Shown here piece after piece: positions 24,401-37,997 of a DNA stretch of 64,000 nt; the first letter of the stretch is position 1, and the number at the start of each line of letters is the position of its first letter. The notes under the pieces were generated by a model, which saw only the letters and a program-made list of their open reading frames with translations, had not been told where the DNA came from and searched no databases. Where the stretch lies: positions 86,781,144-86,845,143 of the forward strand of contig NC_031768.1 in NCBI RefSeq assembly GCF_001522545.3. The letters run 5' to 3'. The DNA comes from Parus major (lineage: Eukaryota > Chordata > Aves > Passeriformes > Paridae). Position numbers and translations under genes: made by a program.

Positions 24401-27400
24401 GAGATTTGCCCTGGCAGAAGGGGAGAGACTGGCAGCTCCAGAGGTGGAAGACAGGCAGCTCTGTACATCCACATCCTGCTCCCTGCGCTTCTAATCCCAG
24501 AACTGCAGGGATGACCTTTAAAAATGAAACAGGGTTGTTTGGTTGGTTTTCTGTTTTTTGTTTTTGTTTTTTTCCACAGAAAAGCACATTTTTCTAGTTC
24601 TCTCAAGTATATTGACAGTTATTTGGTGACAGTGAAGTGGGTCATGCGAATTCATGTGTACAGATCAGAGTAGGAAGGGAAAGTATAAGACTGGAAAAAT
24701 CTGAAACATGATTACGTAGTACTGATTTAGTCCCATAGCAAAGGCACTGGGAGAGGATAATTTAAGGGGACAGGATGACGTGGAACTTTCTGTAAATGAT
24801 TTTTGGTAATCATGAGGCATGAGACTGACCTGTGGGTTGGAATGATTCTTCAGTTGCAATTTTTGTAGATAATTAAAGGATTTTTACGTGGTACCAGTCA
24901 TAGGCAAAGGTAAAATGAGTTCTGGCAGACCTAGATCAAGGCGTTCAAAACACTTTGCCTTTGTAGAGGGCTACTACCCACAAGTGGGTGAGTGTTCTAG
25001 ATCTGCCTCACAGCAAAATTAGTTTGAAATCCCAGGACAAATTAACTGCTCCATTTTGCACTGGAGTAACTCACCCTGAATCATTCCAGTCCCATCAGTT
25101 TTCTGGGGACCCTTCTGCTGTGTTATCACAGTAATTTGTTCTGTTAATTCTTCCCACGACCATAGCTGTGGCAGAGTCACCACAGAGACAAATAAAAAAC
25201 CCCAACGTACAAAAGTGCTCAAACAGTAGGTCATCATGGCTTTCCTGCCCTAGTTAACTTTTCCCATCTTTTGAAAAAAGTGTCTGCAGGAATTTTACCA
25301 GAAGTAGTGAAGAGTTTCCTGAAATAACATTAAAAATAAAATGCCTAATAGAAAACCTTAGTGTTGCAACTACAATTATGAGTAAAACTCCTGAAAACCA
25401 GCAATTCTTTTTTAAGAGGGCATTGTGATTGTTTTTAATTGTCTTCTTGTTTTCAAAACTTTACAGATCAAGTTTTGTCAAGCATTTCTCCACAATTCTG
25501 CAGGCTGGAAATGTTGTATTTTAAATAAAGAAAAAGTCATCACCTTTTTGTTTTCGTGTGAGCATTGGAACCACCAAGTTTTATAGATGGAACAACAGAT
25601 TTCCCAAAGATTTGTTTTGTGCAGTTGTTCCAGGTCCAAGATAATTGAGTCTGCTGGAGCACTTACAAGACCCTTCTCTTGTGCTGGATCTTTGATGAGG
25701 TTCACTTTGAAACCTTTCCCTCCTTTGGATCGTTTTTCCCAGTTGACCATTTTAATTAAATTTACAGGAACCTTTTCTCTGAGATAACAGAAAGAAAAAT
25801 CTGTTTGAGATAATTATCAAAGGGATAATTATCAAGTTATCAGAACATATTTTTAAGAAAATTACCAAATCAACAAATTATTTTTGAGACCTTGATACCC
25901 TAGTTTTTGTAACTATTCCAGAAGTTACAAAGGGATAATGGTATACAAGCACAGACAGAGTGTCTAAAGTAAGTTTTATTTCTAGAAAAGTAGACTAAGA
26001 ACAAGACATGGTAAAACTCAGTAAAAGTAAGAAAATCAGCAATGTAAATATTATAGAAGTAGTTATTTTTGGTTTCTCAGTAAGCAGCAAATATCAGTGC
26101 CTGATATCTACCTACAGATATAGGAACATAGATTTATAGGTTTTTTTTTTTCTTTTCTGAATATTAGACTCATACTGGACTAGTTGTATGACTATTTTGG
26201 TATCTTACAATTTAGTATTATTCATATATACTTTATATACAATTCATGTACTGTATACAAGTTTGTATTATATACTAAAAATTAGTATTATTCATAACCT
26301 GATCAATACAGTTATAACATCCTGCCATTTATACAAGTCCTTAAATCCTTAAATCTAAATAATCCTTAGATTATAAACTGACTGGGTCTTCCCGTATGTC
26401 TGTAAAGACTGTGGAAGAAATTGTTTACATATAAATACAAATACTTCCCATTTCCTTGCCACCTTTATTTGCATATCTCACAGTGCATTACTGATATTGG
26501 TTCCTGTTACAACCACTGCTCCACATAAGGATAAACTGGCACAGAGATACTAACCCTCACTATCACCCAGGGCCAGAAAAAGGAAACAGAGCTCAGAGTC
26601 CATCAGCACAGTTGTATAAACAGCTTCAGATGCCTCCATGGCCTGCTGACACAGGAGAGTCCCACTAGGATCAGCCAGTGGGTCCAGGTGACATTCTTAA
26701 TGCCAGTGCTGGTACAATGAAGAGGGCTGGAACAAGTGGCCAGTGATGGAAAAGGGATATGGCAGGACTCCTTTGCAAGCAACTGAATTTTAAACTGGCC
26801 AATGACAGTGCAGCATCTCTCAGCAGAGCCCTTAGAAAACAATTCAGTTTACTTTCAAGCTTTGAGCAAAGTTGCCTGCTAGCAAAACTTAATTATATGA
26901 GAAATATTTATCAATTTATCTGTCTGTCAGTATTGTATGAATTGGGAGGATTTTGACAGTATAACTTTGGATATTTGTCAACAGGGAAAATTCATTAGGA
27001 AGGAATTTATGGGATTGCTTGCTAATTTCAGAGATGACTGGAATGGCCATGATTCAGAAAAGATGAAGCAGCTCCTCCACAGAAGTGACATCTAGGTTCA
27101 TCACTATAGGCACAGCAAAAGAACATTCAGGTTGCACCAACGTTCAGGTTGCACCAAGGAAAATTTCAGCTGTGTTGAACGAGGAATTTGTTCTTCCTAT
27201 GGGGGTGATTCAGTACTGGGAATTGCCAAGAGAGACTGAGAAATATCATTCTTGGAGATCTACAAAAAAAATGTATATACAAAGCCCTTCTAGCTTTGAA
27301 GTTGACCATTTAGTGCACAGTAGTTGACTTAAATGAGACTTTTCCATACTGATTTATTCTATGGTTTTATTCCTGCATGTTAGAAAATCCATGGCATGAA

Positions 27401-28340
27401 ATGTTCAAAAACTCAAAGTTCATCATTTCAGCATAATATGTAAGAGTTTCGAGTTCTGCAGTGTATCAGATCATAACCAAGTCAAAATTCTTCACCAATA
27501 GTTTCCACCCAGAAATCAAATTCTCTAATCATTCAGCAGGTAAAAATTTCTTGTCGTATGTGAAGGAACTTAGATAATCAGAGTTTGTATCATCCAGCAA
27601 GTCTTGCCCTGGACATATATCACAGGGCCTCAGGGAGAGGGTGACTCAGGACGATGGAAAAGACAAGATGCTCTAGCAGAGGAAGGCCCTCAAATTAAAG
27701 ACCATATTTTGTAAACAGTACTGCATTACCTATATAATAATCATGCTTAAGAGAAAGGATTTAGGTTCAAGGCTTTATAGCACCACTAACTTCATAATTG
27801 GCTTTAACTAATAATTTTAACAAAGGAAAACTCTACACTCTCAGTAAGCCTGGTCCTTTAAAAGCACTCATATATGAATATAGCCAGTTCACATCCATGA
27901 ATTACAAGTGAAATCAAGGCAGAGAAGTGAAAGGATTGCCAGGGTCATGTTAAAACAGATGGACAGCAGAGAGGCAAGTCATAAGACTGAGGAAAGGCTG
28001 AAAAGCACAAGGGTGAAGATATAGGCCTTGCCTAGGTTGGATCAACAAGTTTAACAATTTGCAGTAATGAAGTGGTATTCAGACAAGGGGAATAATAACT
28101 GCTTAATCCAAACAAAAAGACAGGAAGTACAGGCAAAGATGTTTTGTGGCAATGGCTGCTAAAAGAGACATAGGATGAGAAGGTAGAGAGGTCAGAACTG
28201 GATGCGGTGCAGATGAGGATAACAGGAATGTGTAAATGGAAAGGGAATCGGAGAAGTAAATTTCTTCTGCAGAATTAGGGATAAAGGTGCTCGCAATTTC
28301 CTTCTGTCCAGATAATCTGGACCAGCAGGGATTATTCCCT
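21481..28340. other. Interval with no recognised gene
   Basis: AT-rich sequence without family-level coding similarity and without a clear CR1 copy. It includes a pyrimidine-rich patch at 24255-24300, an 18-bp-period direct repeat of GTTCAGGTTGCACCA at 27123-27157, and two exon-like minus-strand pieces at 25667-25778 and 25075-25237 described as findings. Confidence 0.6.
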
Positions 28341-28359
28341 ACAAACATCTTCTGAAGGG

Positions 28360-28720
28360 CGCAGAAGGGGTTAAAGCAGCCCGCAGCACAAAGGGTGGCG
28401 GGAGCGGCTTCTGTCAGACCATGTCGAGCCGCGGAATTCCCGGGGACGGGACACCCGGGCCCCCTCCTCTGGGAAATGAGAAGGGTGCGGCGGCCCCTTT
28501 AATAACGGGAGCCGGTGCTGATTAGTGTGGACGGCACGATCCACTGCGGAGCGGGAGAAGGGAGAAAGGAGCAGGGAGCGGGAGAAGGGAGAAAGGAGCA
28601 GGGAGCGGGAGCAGGCAGCGGGCAGCCCACCCACAGGCTGCTGTGCCCGGAGCGTCTTAGGGACGCTCAACAGGGCTTACACCCCCGGCCAATCCACACA
28701 GGCGGGAGGTCGTGCTGACA
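28360..28720. promoter_or_regulatory. Orphan GC-rich, CpG-rich island
   Basis: About 360 bases with dense CG dinucleotides (GTCGAGCCGCGG, GTGCGGCGGCCCC and others) sit between AT-rich flanks, well away from any recognised gene start. The island contains a 27-bp tandem repeat (28549-28625) and a small perfect hairpin AGCGTC-TTAGG-GACGCT. It may be the promoter of an unannotated transcript. Direction is unknown. Confidence 0.5.
28549..28625. repeat. 27-bp purine-rich tandem repeat
   Basis: Two full copies of a GAGCGGGAGAAGGGAGAAAG-type unit start at 28549 and 28576, and a third partial copy starts at 28603 and decays into GAGCGGGAGCAGGCAGCGG. It lies inside the orphan CpG island. Confidence 0.93.
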
Positions 28721-28729
28721 ATTTCTTAG

Positions 28730-31700
28730 GCATGATAAACACCTGAAATACCGTGAAATTATCTGTTTCAGTGAAACATTTGTACTTCAGTGAAACATTT
28801 CAATTTTTCTTTTTTTTTTTTTATTTTCATTGAAGGAGGATGCGAGCTAGCTCAGGAAAATCTCGGCCCTGTTTCCAAGGCACGAAATAAGAGTCGGACC
28901 CCATTCTAAAAGAGTACATTCTCTGAGAGACATGCAGTGAACAAAAGGACTTGGTTAAAGTCACAGCTGAAGGCTGTAACTGGAATTTGATCTGAGATTA
29001 CCCAAATCAGAAGTCAGTGCTAGTTACAGGAACAGTCTCCTTGTTTCCCTCTTCCTTCCCACCTTTCTTCACTCAGGGCAAGAGAAAGGCGTTGTTTCTT
29101 AAGGAATCAGGACAGTAAACAAACAACGTGCAGACTGTTCACAATTAATTACTCAATAGAATTTCATTGGAAAGAACCTAGCAATTAATCCACATCAACA
29201 GGCCATCTGGAAAGCAGTAAGGGTGGTTTATGCAGAGCATTAGGAGACAAAATAATGGATCATTTATTTATTAATCAATAAGGACACATAGAGAATAAGG
29301 AGGGTTTCGTAGTGGAAGCATGTACAGTAGAGAACAGCTGAAACTTGTTTTGACAAATATTTGGCATATATAAAAAACTTTAAAAGAATCACTTCATGAC
29401 ATTCAGTAAGAAGGTGTCTAACACTTAAGAACCATACACTAATCCTAAATATCTAGAAATCTATTCATGAAGAATGTGGGGAACATTTTGCTTCTGTGAA
29501 TGGTTAAATATGTGTCCTAATGTGTTTGCACATTACATAGGACATACAGTTTTACGTGGCATGTGTGGCCTGTGCTTTATAGGTACCCATACATTTATCA
29601 AATACATATATTGTGTGTATCAGACATGCAGTAAAAATGGAATCTATGGCTTCAAGTTTACTTGTTACAGAGAGGTGCCCCCTAAATGTTTTTGAGTACT
29701 ATCAAACAGTATGTCTCACAAAATAGTGTTTCCACTTCAAACTTAAATGAAAAAAAAATAATAAAAAAGTTATTCTCTGGCCAGTTTGTTAACCTCAATG
29801 GCCTGGACAGCACTAAGAGGACAAGCACCACTGGAAAATCAGCTTGCATAGAGCACCTTGGTAAGTAAGAATCCAGTATAATTCCCAGACTGCAGGGAGC
29901 TGAACTGCTACAGTAAAATAAAAACTTGTATTCAATTGCAGTGAAATTGGCACACTTACTTCCCTGTGGTAGGGTGGGGGGAAGAATCAAAAGGGTTAGA
30001 GTGAGAAAACACATGGGTTGAGATAAAGACAGTTAATATGTAAAGAAGAGTCTGCATACGCAAGCAAAGCAAAACAAGGAATCATTCACCACTTTCCATG
30101 GGCAAGCAGGTGTTCAGCCATTCCCAGGACAGCAGGGCTCCATCATGTGTCATGGTTACTTTGAAGAAAATTAACTCTACCACAGCCAAAACCAGCACGG
30201 CATGGGATAAAAAGCATCCAGGCATTCTCAGGAAGCAAGCGGTCTTAAATAAATTGTAGACCTGAAATAAAGAATGCCAGCAATGCTTTGGTTTTGGACA
30301 TAAAACTGGGAACAGGGAAAATCTAGAAATCTTTTAACAGCAAGTAGAGCTGCACAAACTAAATTGTAATGAAAGGAGAGCAAGATGTTTACTTCCTTCT
30401 CAAGGAATATTAAGAATTGATAAATGTATTTATATAACGGCTGTAAATATATTTGTGGAATGAAAGGCAGAGCTATAATCAATCATGGGACTCTACCAAA
30501 ACCAGAGAAGTTAGATTTGTTAGGCAGTAAATATTTACACTTTGTTAGTGCTCAAACAACCAGCCCAGCTGGCTTGGTGTGAATGCTATGGAGATAACTC
30601 GGAAGGGTCAACAGTTATAGCAAAGAGTTTAGGATCAGCAACAACTCTCTCATCCTGAAGAGTTTTGCAAAGCATATCAAATGTGGAGAATCACCTAACC
30701 ACAGCCTTGTTATTTATAATACCAGTATCTCATCTATGACCCCAAAACAGTAATTTCTTTTCCCTTTGACTAATTAAAGAGCATACATCCAGTATTAAGC
30801 TGGAGAATGTCAGTTTTGGTTTTTTCACCATTTTGTGTATGTTCTTCAAGCTGTACCACTTTCATTATCTCTTACTGACCTACCACAAAAACCTCTTACT
30901 GTGGCAATTTCCATCCAAAACTTCCATTTAAAGAGCCACAATTCACAAGAAGCCTTGATTTAGTCTATTTTTTTGTTTGGAGGTATGTTTACAGCCGAAT
31001 TCCACATTGCTTATTTGATCTATCGGTTTCAACAACTTGTAAGAAAAAATATTCAGCCTCCAAATTGATAAAATGTAAAATAGGAGCATAAAAATAATCT
31101 CTGAAACAAGCCTTTGCATGGAAACGAACATATCTCTGCCTTCTCCAACTCCATAATGAAGTGTACTGACATGGTGGATACTGTATTGCCAGTTTCGTGT
31201 ACTTGAGGTCCAGAATTTTAGAAACTGTGAGACAGGCAAAGCTCACCATAGCTGGGCTGCCATGGAATGACACTTCAGGGTAGGATTGCAAGAGGAAAGC
31301 AGCAAGCAGAAGCAAGACATGCAGAAAGCTGTAGTCCTCAATACAAGCAAACAATTGGGATTTTGCATATGTAAAAATCATCTGGCCTTTATGGTGCTCA
31401 TAGGAAGTTGAAAATAAATTCATCTCCATACAATCTGCATTCTGCCCTGAACCCTACTCTGCAAATATAATTTAAAAACCTCAGGTGAACATAACATTGC
31501 CAAGGAAGCAGAGAAGTCAGCTCCATCATGGAGGCCCTTTATCTTTTCTTCAGATGGCCAAATATTCATGCCATAACAGTACCTGAAGTACAAATTTAGG
31601 AAGTCTTGGTGATGGTCAAAGTTGCTGCTGAGTAGCTTCATGGGCAGGAGAATCTGGCTAAAGGAGCACCACCATATATCAGAGATTTGGAAATTTCATC

Positions 31701-34700
31701 AATATTAATGGGACCCAGGAATTTTGTCAATATCAGTGGATCTTACACAGGTGTAGACTGGAAACTTGTGAGAGCTCTGGGTGTCATATACTGCCACACA
31801 CTCAGGTGTGAGAAGTAAAGGGTCATATAATGGTGATTCTGATAAAAGACTATTCTCTCCTTTTTTCAATCAAGCAAGGCAATATTTGGAGGAAGCAGGG
31901 AGGAACAGAGGAGGCAGTGGACAATAATATAGCCCTCATGAGTGCTTCCAATATAGTCAAAGAAATCTCTTCAGCAAAGACTGTGATCTCCCATGCCTCA
32001 AGTGTTAACAAGAGCTTGTCAAATAGTTAACACCTTCTCATGAATCACTGTGACATCTTCCATCATCTGCAAGGGATTTCACAGAACGGTTCTATGAAAC
32101 AGAGGTTGCCAATAGCCAGTAAACTTGACTCTTCTCAAGAAACAGAGGCACTATCACAAGGATCATCTTTTGCGTCAAATACTTCTTCACTTCAACACAA
32201 ATGTCCACAAACTATGACCACTCAACCCTGAAATTGTCCCTTCAATGGCACTCATTCTTCTCATTTTCACAGAAAGACTCTTTACAACCAGTCAACGCTT
32301 TCTCATGAAACAGGTACAGTGTGGAAGAAGCAAACTTGCACAGTCATCACCATTAATAAATTCTCAAAGCCATCAGTTCAACCAGATACACAGTTAATTC
32401 CACATATTGAGTGTCCTGGGTTTTTGTTGCCTACAGTGAACAAGAAAGCTATCTCTCAGCAGCAGAAGCTCTGATAACACAGAGTTCCCCTTCACAAACA
32501 ATAGGAGTAACCGTATCACTACTGCTGCTGCCTCAGGAGACAGCAAAAGGTGGTGTATTGCTCTCACAGTGCTCATTTACAAGGAGCAGGCTGGACTGGC
32601 AGTGATGTGGTGTGGTACTTTTATCAGACTGTCCCTGCAGCTGATGGCTGACCTTGCAAACAGTCGTTTGTCCCCACAGGAGCAAACATCTGAAACATCA
32701 TCACAATGACATTCTAGAATGTACCAGAATGACAATGCAGATGCCATACAAACTGCAACACTACAAGGCATGAGAATGGCACATACCAGAAATGCATTAT
32801 GATGTGCTCTTGTTAATTTGGCAGGGTCCAATAGGAATGCAAATCCATGCCAGAGCTGGCCAAAGTCTGTCTGTATCACTAAACAGACTGACAGCTCAGG
32901 CTGAGGAACCATGCCAAGATAAAAACTACGTTCTTTTCAGTTCATGTGACTATATTCATAAAATAACATATTTGCTCTTTCACTGACCCCTGTGAATGCC
33001 TGTTTGCAGGGATGTAACTGAAATACAACACCCATTTTTCCTGAGGCAGAAAAAGGAACCAGATTGAGTTTCCTCCTTCCGAGGCGAGCTGCCTTTATGG
33101 CACGTGGCTGGAGCAAAGTGCAGTGAAAACTAGTAGTAAAACTAGGCTGAAACAGTGTTGCCTTTGAGTGGAGTATATCTAATGAGGGAAAAAAAGGATC
33201 CCAGTTACAGATCTAGTTTTCAGGCAAAACCTATCTTCACTAAAATAGATTTTACTAATTTTTCTTTTATTTCTCAGAATTTATTTTCATACTAAGTTAT
33301 CTATCTCTGGTCTCCCATAGCTAAAATACTCTGTGGCTTTGTCACATTTGCTTTAGACTATGAGCACCTTGGGCTGAGAAGAGGCACCAAGGAACATGTG
33401 GTTTTCTGTTCTTGACTAGCTACAAAGCACAGCACTCAGAGAGGGACCAGTATCAGTACCAGCAGTGTCCTCTTCTTCTCCAGGGAACAACTCGTAAATA
33501 AAATAGTTACTAAAACTCATTAATAAAATAGTTAAGTTAGGATTTCTCTGTCTGGCAACACTTTCCCCATTCTCCCACCCCACTGTTTATTAAAAGAATT
33601 TGAAGAAAGTGCAATGTTATTCAATAGAAATGTAGGAGCATCTCATGGAGAGTCACTGTGTGTCCCACCAGTGACAGGAAACAATGCCAAATTTCTACTC
33701 AGGAATCTACGTGCTGGAACAGGCACTTCAACCTCTTTCTCATTTTCTCACATTTATTACATTTTAGCCCACAGCAAGTTGCACAGTTGCTAAATTCTAA
33801 CCCAAGTAGTCTGTATTTTACTGTTGGGTGGCAATTCCCAAATATTTCAGGTGTGGTTCCCTAGAAAAAACATCTAGTGCTGTGGAAAAGAAAAGGGCAT
33901 CCCCCTTTCTTCAACACTGAAATAGGCTATGAGGTTCTTTCTCCTCTCCCATGGCCATACTGGCATTTCCTGCATGTTTCTGTGACTGTTAGTATATTAA
34001 CATGAGAGAAAATAGCACTTTTTTTTTTCCTTTTTACTTGTTTATGCCCTGCTAACCATTCAGAACATGTCAGGGAGGGCTCTAGTGCATAACAGGTTTG
34101 GCAACATAAGCAGCAAGAATATGTCGCTAGGACCAGGGAGGAAGATAAGGAACAGAAACTGTGGCAATTACACATTAACTTTTCTCACTGCATCTCATGT
34201 CCTTTGGCTGAAAAGTTTCCTATTTTAGAATGGTGAAATTATGTCTGGAGAAAAGGAATGTTCCGTAGTAAAGCTGCTCAGCATACACAGGTCTGATTTT
34301 CTCTTCTTTCCAGAGACACCTAGTATAGTCTAGAAAGACAGCAAATTATCTTCCTGTGTTCTTTTAATATTCTCAGTTAAGTCCTTAGTTTCATTTTACA
34401 ACTATTTCCTTCTGCTCATTTGCTCTTTCCACACTGTGGAAATTTCCACAGTATTCCATGTGATTCTTTCACCATATTCTGGCAGTAGGATCTTAACTGC
34501 CCTCCTTCTTCACATTTAGTCACGGCCATCTCCTCCTCTGTCTAATCCACATTAAGAGTTCTAAATTAGCAAAAGAGGGGTCACTGTAGTGTCTCATTTC
34601 GTAGCATTCCAGTCACCAGGGTGGGTTCCTTCAGAGAAGTGCATACTGCTAATTTGCATCACACATACAGTAACATCTCAGTAGAAGTACTGCAGTGTGC

Positions 34701-37700
34701 GGAGATTCTACACAAGTTAAGAAAGTCTTCCAGCAAAAAGTTAATAATTTAGACCAAGCTGGGCTCTATCATTAAACTAAATCAGCTGCAGAAAGTTTCA
34801 CCAATACTAATGAAACTTAACAAATTTAAAGTTCTTGCCCTAAGGGCAACTCAGAATTAAAAAGTGAGGAAGCTTCTAGCCTTCACTTTTTTTTTTCTTT
34901 TTTTTTTTCCCTGACAAAATGTAAAACATTATATATGTGAATTTAAAAGTCTGTAAGAGGATATAAAACCCCTCATATGATCTTGGTAAATGCTTGCTAT
35001 TTTTCTGTTCCTCTCCTGGCAGGAAAAGGAGGTGATGCTTTGTTAATTTTAAATACTTATGAACATTAGGTGTGCAGACAGCCCTGAAAACACATCTTGA
35101 ATGTGACTCTCCACTTTCAGAAAAGAGAGATCTTTAGTTCTGCACAACTTAACAAGTATCTCTAACTCAATCTCTGTACATTTATGCTTTTCAAGCATCC
35201 TTTGGACAGCTGAGGAATTAAGAGTATTAGTAGAAGCTCTTTGTGTAGTATCAGTCCTTCTGTGACCATATTTCAGCCCTGATCTACAGAAAAAAGCCAC
35301 TGCAGGTAGAAGACAGCCATGCCAAAAAAAATCCAGCACACAGTGACTACACGCGTGACTTCCAACCATTGTCCTGTAAGAACTGGAGTAAGCTGGAAGG
35401 AAACAGAGATTGCCAGTTCCCAAGAAATGCATGACCATTAAGCTCTGGCAGGTCAAACATAAGTATTTTTTCCCAAAGTTACACACATATTTTGAATATC
35501 CAACCATAGGCATTCTGCTTTCCTTGGGGTTTTGCTTTCTCCTGCCTAAAACATTATACTGACCAGAAATATCAACCAGAGCTCATGACTACCCCATGAT
35601 CTCTAGATAAAATGCAGTGATGCAATTTGCTTAGTCACAAAAGTGACTATGCAAAACCTAGGGGACAAAAGGAGAGGCAGACAAGACTGGAAAAGGTGAT
35701 TCAATAACACTTTGTCCCCAATACCTGCTCAGGTTCTCAGAAATTGCTTCAGGATGAGGTTATGGGGAAGAATAGACATAGCGATTACGGTCAGATTAAT
35801 CGTGCCATGGTGTGCACGTCACAAGCCCTTGGGAATAAAGCAAGCTTCTCTGCATACCGAGCTGATAACTGAGCTTACTGTAGGTACTAAGTTAATTAGT
35901 AGCAGTCGGGGCAGAAGGTTGAGTAGATAGTGAGATGAAACAGGGGAAAGGTGAAATGCTTCTTAGAGGCTGACAACAAGATACAGGAAAAAACAAAGAA
36001 AGAATTTAAAAAAAGGAAATTTGCAGTCCTAACTAAAGAAATATGCTGTTAAATGAAGGTTCCCACAGTATGACTGAACAACAGAGAACAGAAAGCTTTC
36101 TGTGGAAAAGAAAAAAATCTCTACTGCACATGAAAGGGAGACAGTTTTGCATGGCAGGATAAATATCCTTGTTTACTCTACCAGGCTTCAACACCTTGTT
36201 TAACAAACCTTGCAGAGAAATATCTCTCAGGCTTTACCCAAGCCCCACTGCATTTTCTGTGTCTTTTAATCACCAAAATCTTCTTGATGCAGCTGTGTGA
36301 TCAATTTTTCTTTGGTATGGATCCCAGTGTCAGTCTTAACCAGACTGCGGAAAGAACCAAAACAACAAATAGACAAAAATTTCAGAAGTCCTTCAGAAAT
36401 GCTGAAAGGCCTCATGTAGAAGCACTTTCCTGCTAGAAAACATACTGCAGAGGTTAGTTCATAGAAATTCATCCTGCTTCGTATCCTTAGACTCACAAAG
36501 CAGTATGTATCACATTCATAAACATGTTCAACTAATGCACTCACAGCTGCATCATAAAGTATTGTTGTTTTATGCGTGCTTGTAAATGAATAAAAACAAT
36601 TCCTAAAGATTCAGCACTGTCATCCATGAATTGCATGGGTAAAATCCACAGGAGTTACTGAACTCTGAACTTTAACAGAAATAAACTGATACAATCAATG
36701 CAATCAACAACCAATTCAACACAGACCTACCATTTCTAGCCTTTTTCATCCCAATATTTCGTAACTGTGTCCAAGACTATTTTTTAAAATGGTGCACCAG
36801 TCAAAACTACTGTACAGATTTTCAGCAAAACCAACATCTTTCTATCTATCCACAAATCAAATACAGCATTTCCAATCACAAAAGTAGCTCTCCAAAAAAA
36901 AAATGAAGGATTTTTTCACATTTCTGACTTTCTACTATCCACTAGGAGAGTGTCTGCTCCACACAGGAGAATGTGCAGATAAGCAAAATGCCTCAGCTCC
37001 CTCCACACAGCTGTAGCTGTTCCTACCTTCTGTAGGAACCCACAAGGGGGATTCAACAATGGTCAAATTGTTAAGGTCTTTGGACAGTAGACAGTGTACA
37101 TACCAGAGCTGGGAGTTGGCTAAAGTCATCAGGCTGAGCTGGTAATCCATGATATATCTAACAGGCTTTGCTGAGTTAAAAATGGGACTTAGGTCCTTTC
37201 TACACCTTTCTATGAGGCTTACTCCATCAAAGAAGGAATAATTTCCTTCTGCTCCAATGGTTTGGGCCCAGTCAATCAAATGACAGCCACTACAGGCCTA
37301 GAAATTATTCCCACTCTTCCTCCCTTCTCCTCCACCACTCTGGCTATGCATTCCTATTTCTTCACTTTAATGGGGAGCTAGTGCTTAGATGATAATGATA
37401 CGTTAGGGACTAGATTAAGCCCACCAAATTCACTTAGGAAAAATATAAATACTTTCCCACTGAGATGGCTGGGCTGGTTCAGCAAGAGATCACCTGAACA
37501 CTGAGTCACTGCAAGGAAGACAGGAGGAAATGGAGAACAGGCAGGGAGATAATTTTAATTACCTTCTCAAATCAGTAGGATATAAATCTTTTATCTCTGA
37601 GGAATGATTCTAACAACCACCAGCTACACTGGTTAGAAAGTAGTTGCTGTTTGTACTGACACGTGCAGATTCCACCATGGGTCAGTCAAGATGATGCCTG

Positions 37701-37990
37701 TGTAAAGAGGCTGTCAAAACAGTTTTCTCAAATCTTCCTTAGCAGTTAAGGTGTTCTCAATACCAGGCAGCCCCAAAATGAAAATCATATTTTTCATCTA
37801 AACAATAGCCTTGCAAAATGGCATGCTGCAACTCCAGAATCCTGACTTTCTCCCCTTTATGTGGGTGTTAAGTCTGACATCTTCAAAAGAATTCTCTTTG
37901 AAAGCAAAGAATGGATAACAATCAAAGCTAAAGTTCCTTTATCTGTCAGCAGCCAGAAAGGCAATTATAAGGAGAAAATATTCAAAACAC
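28730..37990. other. Interval with no recognised gene
   Basis: Mostly AT-rich intergenic sequence. It holds a poly-T stretch near 28806-28822, a 21-bp-period duplication of TTCAGTGAAACATTT at 28768-28806, and scattered open frames of no known family. Two minus-strand pieces (31583-31657 and 37027-37297) have exon-like boundaries and are discussed as findings. Confidence 0.6.
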
Positions 37991-37997
37991 AGAAACA

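Noticed and set aside
30943..31429. A 146-codon minus-strand frame that looked faintly like a cyclin-fold helix
   Set aside because: Only hydrophobic periodicity supports this; no motif matches any cyclin I can name.
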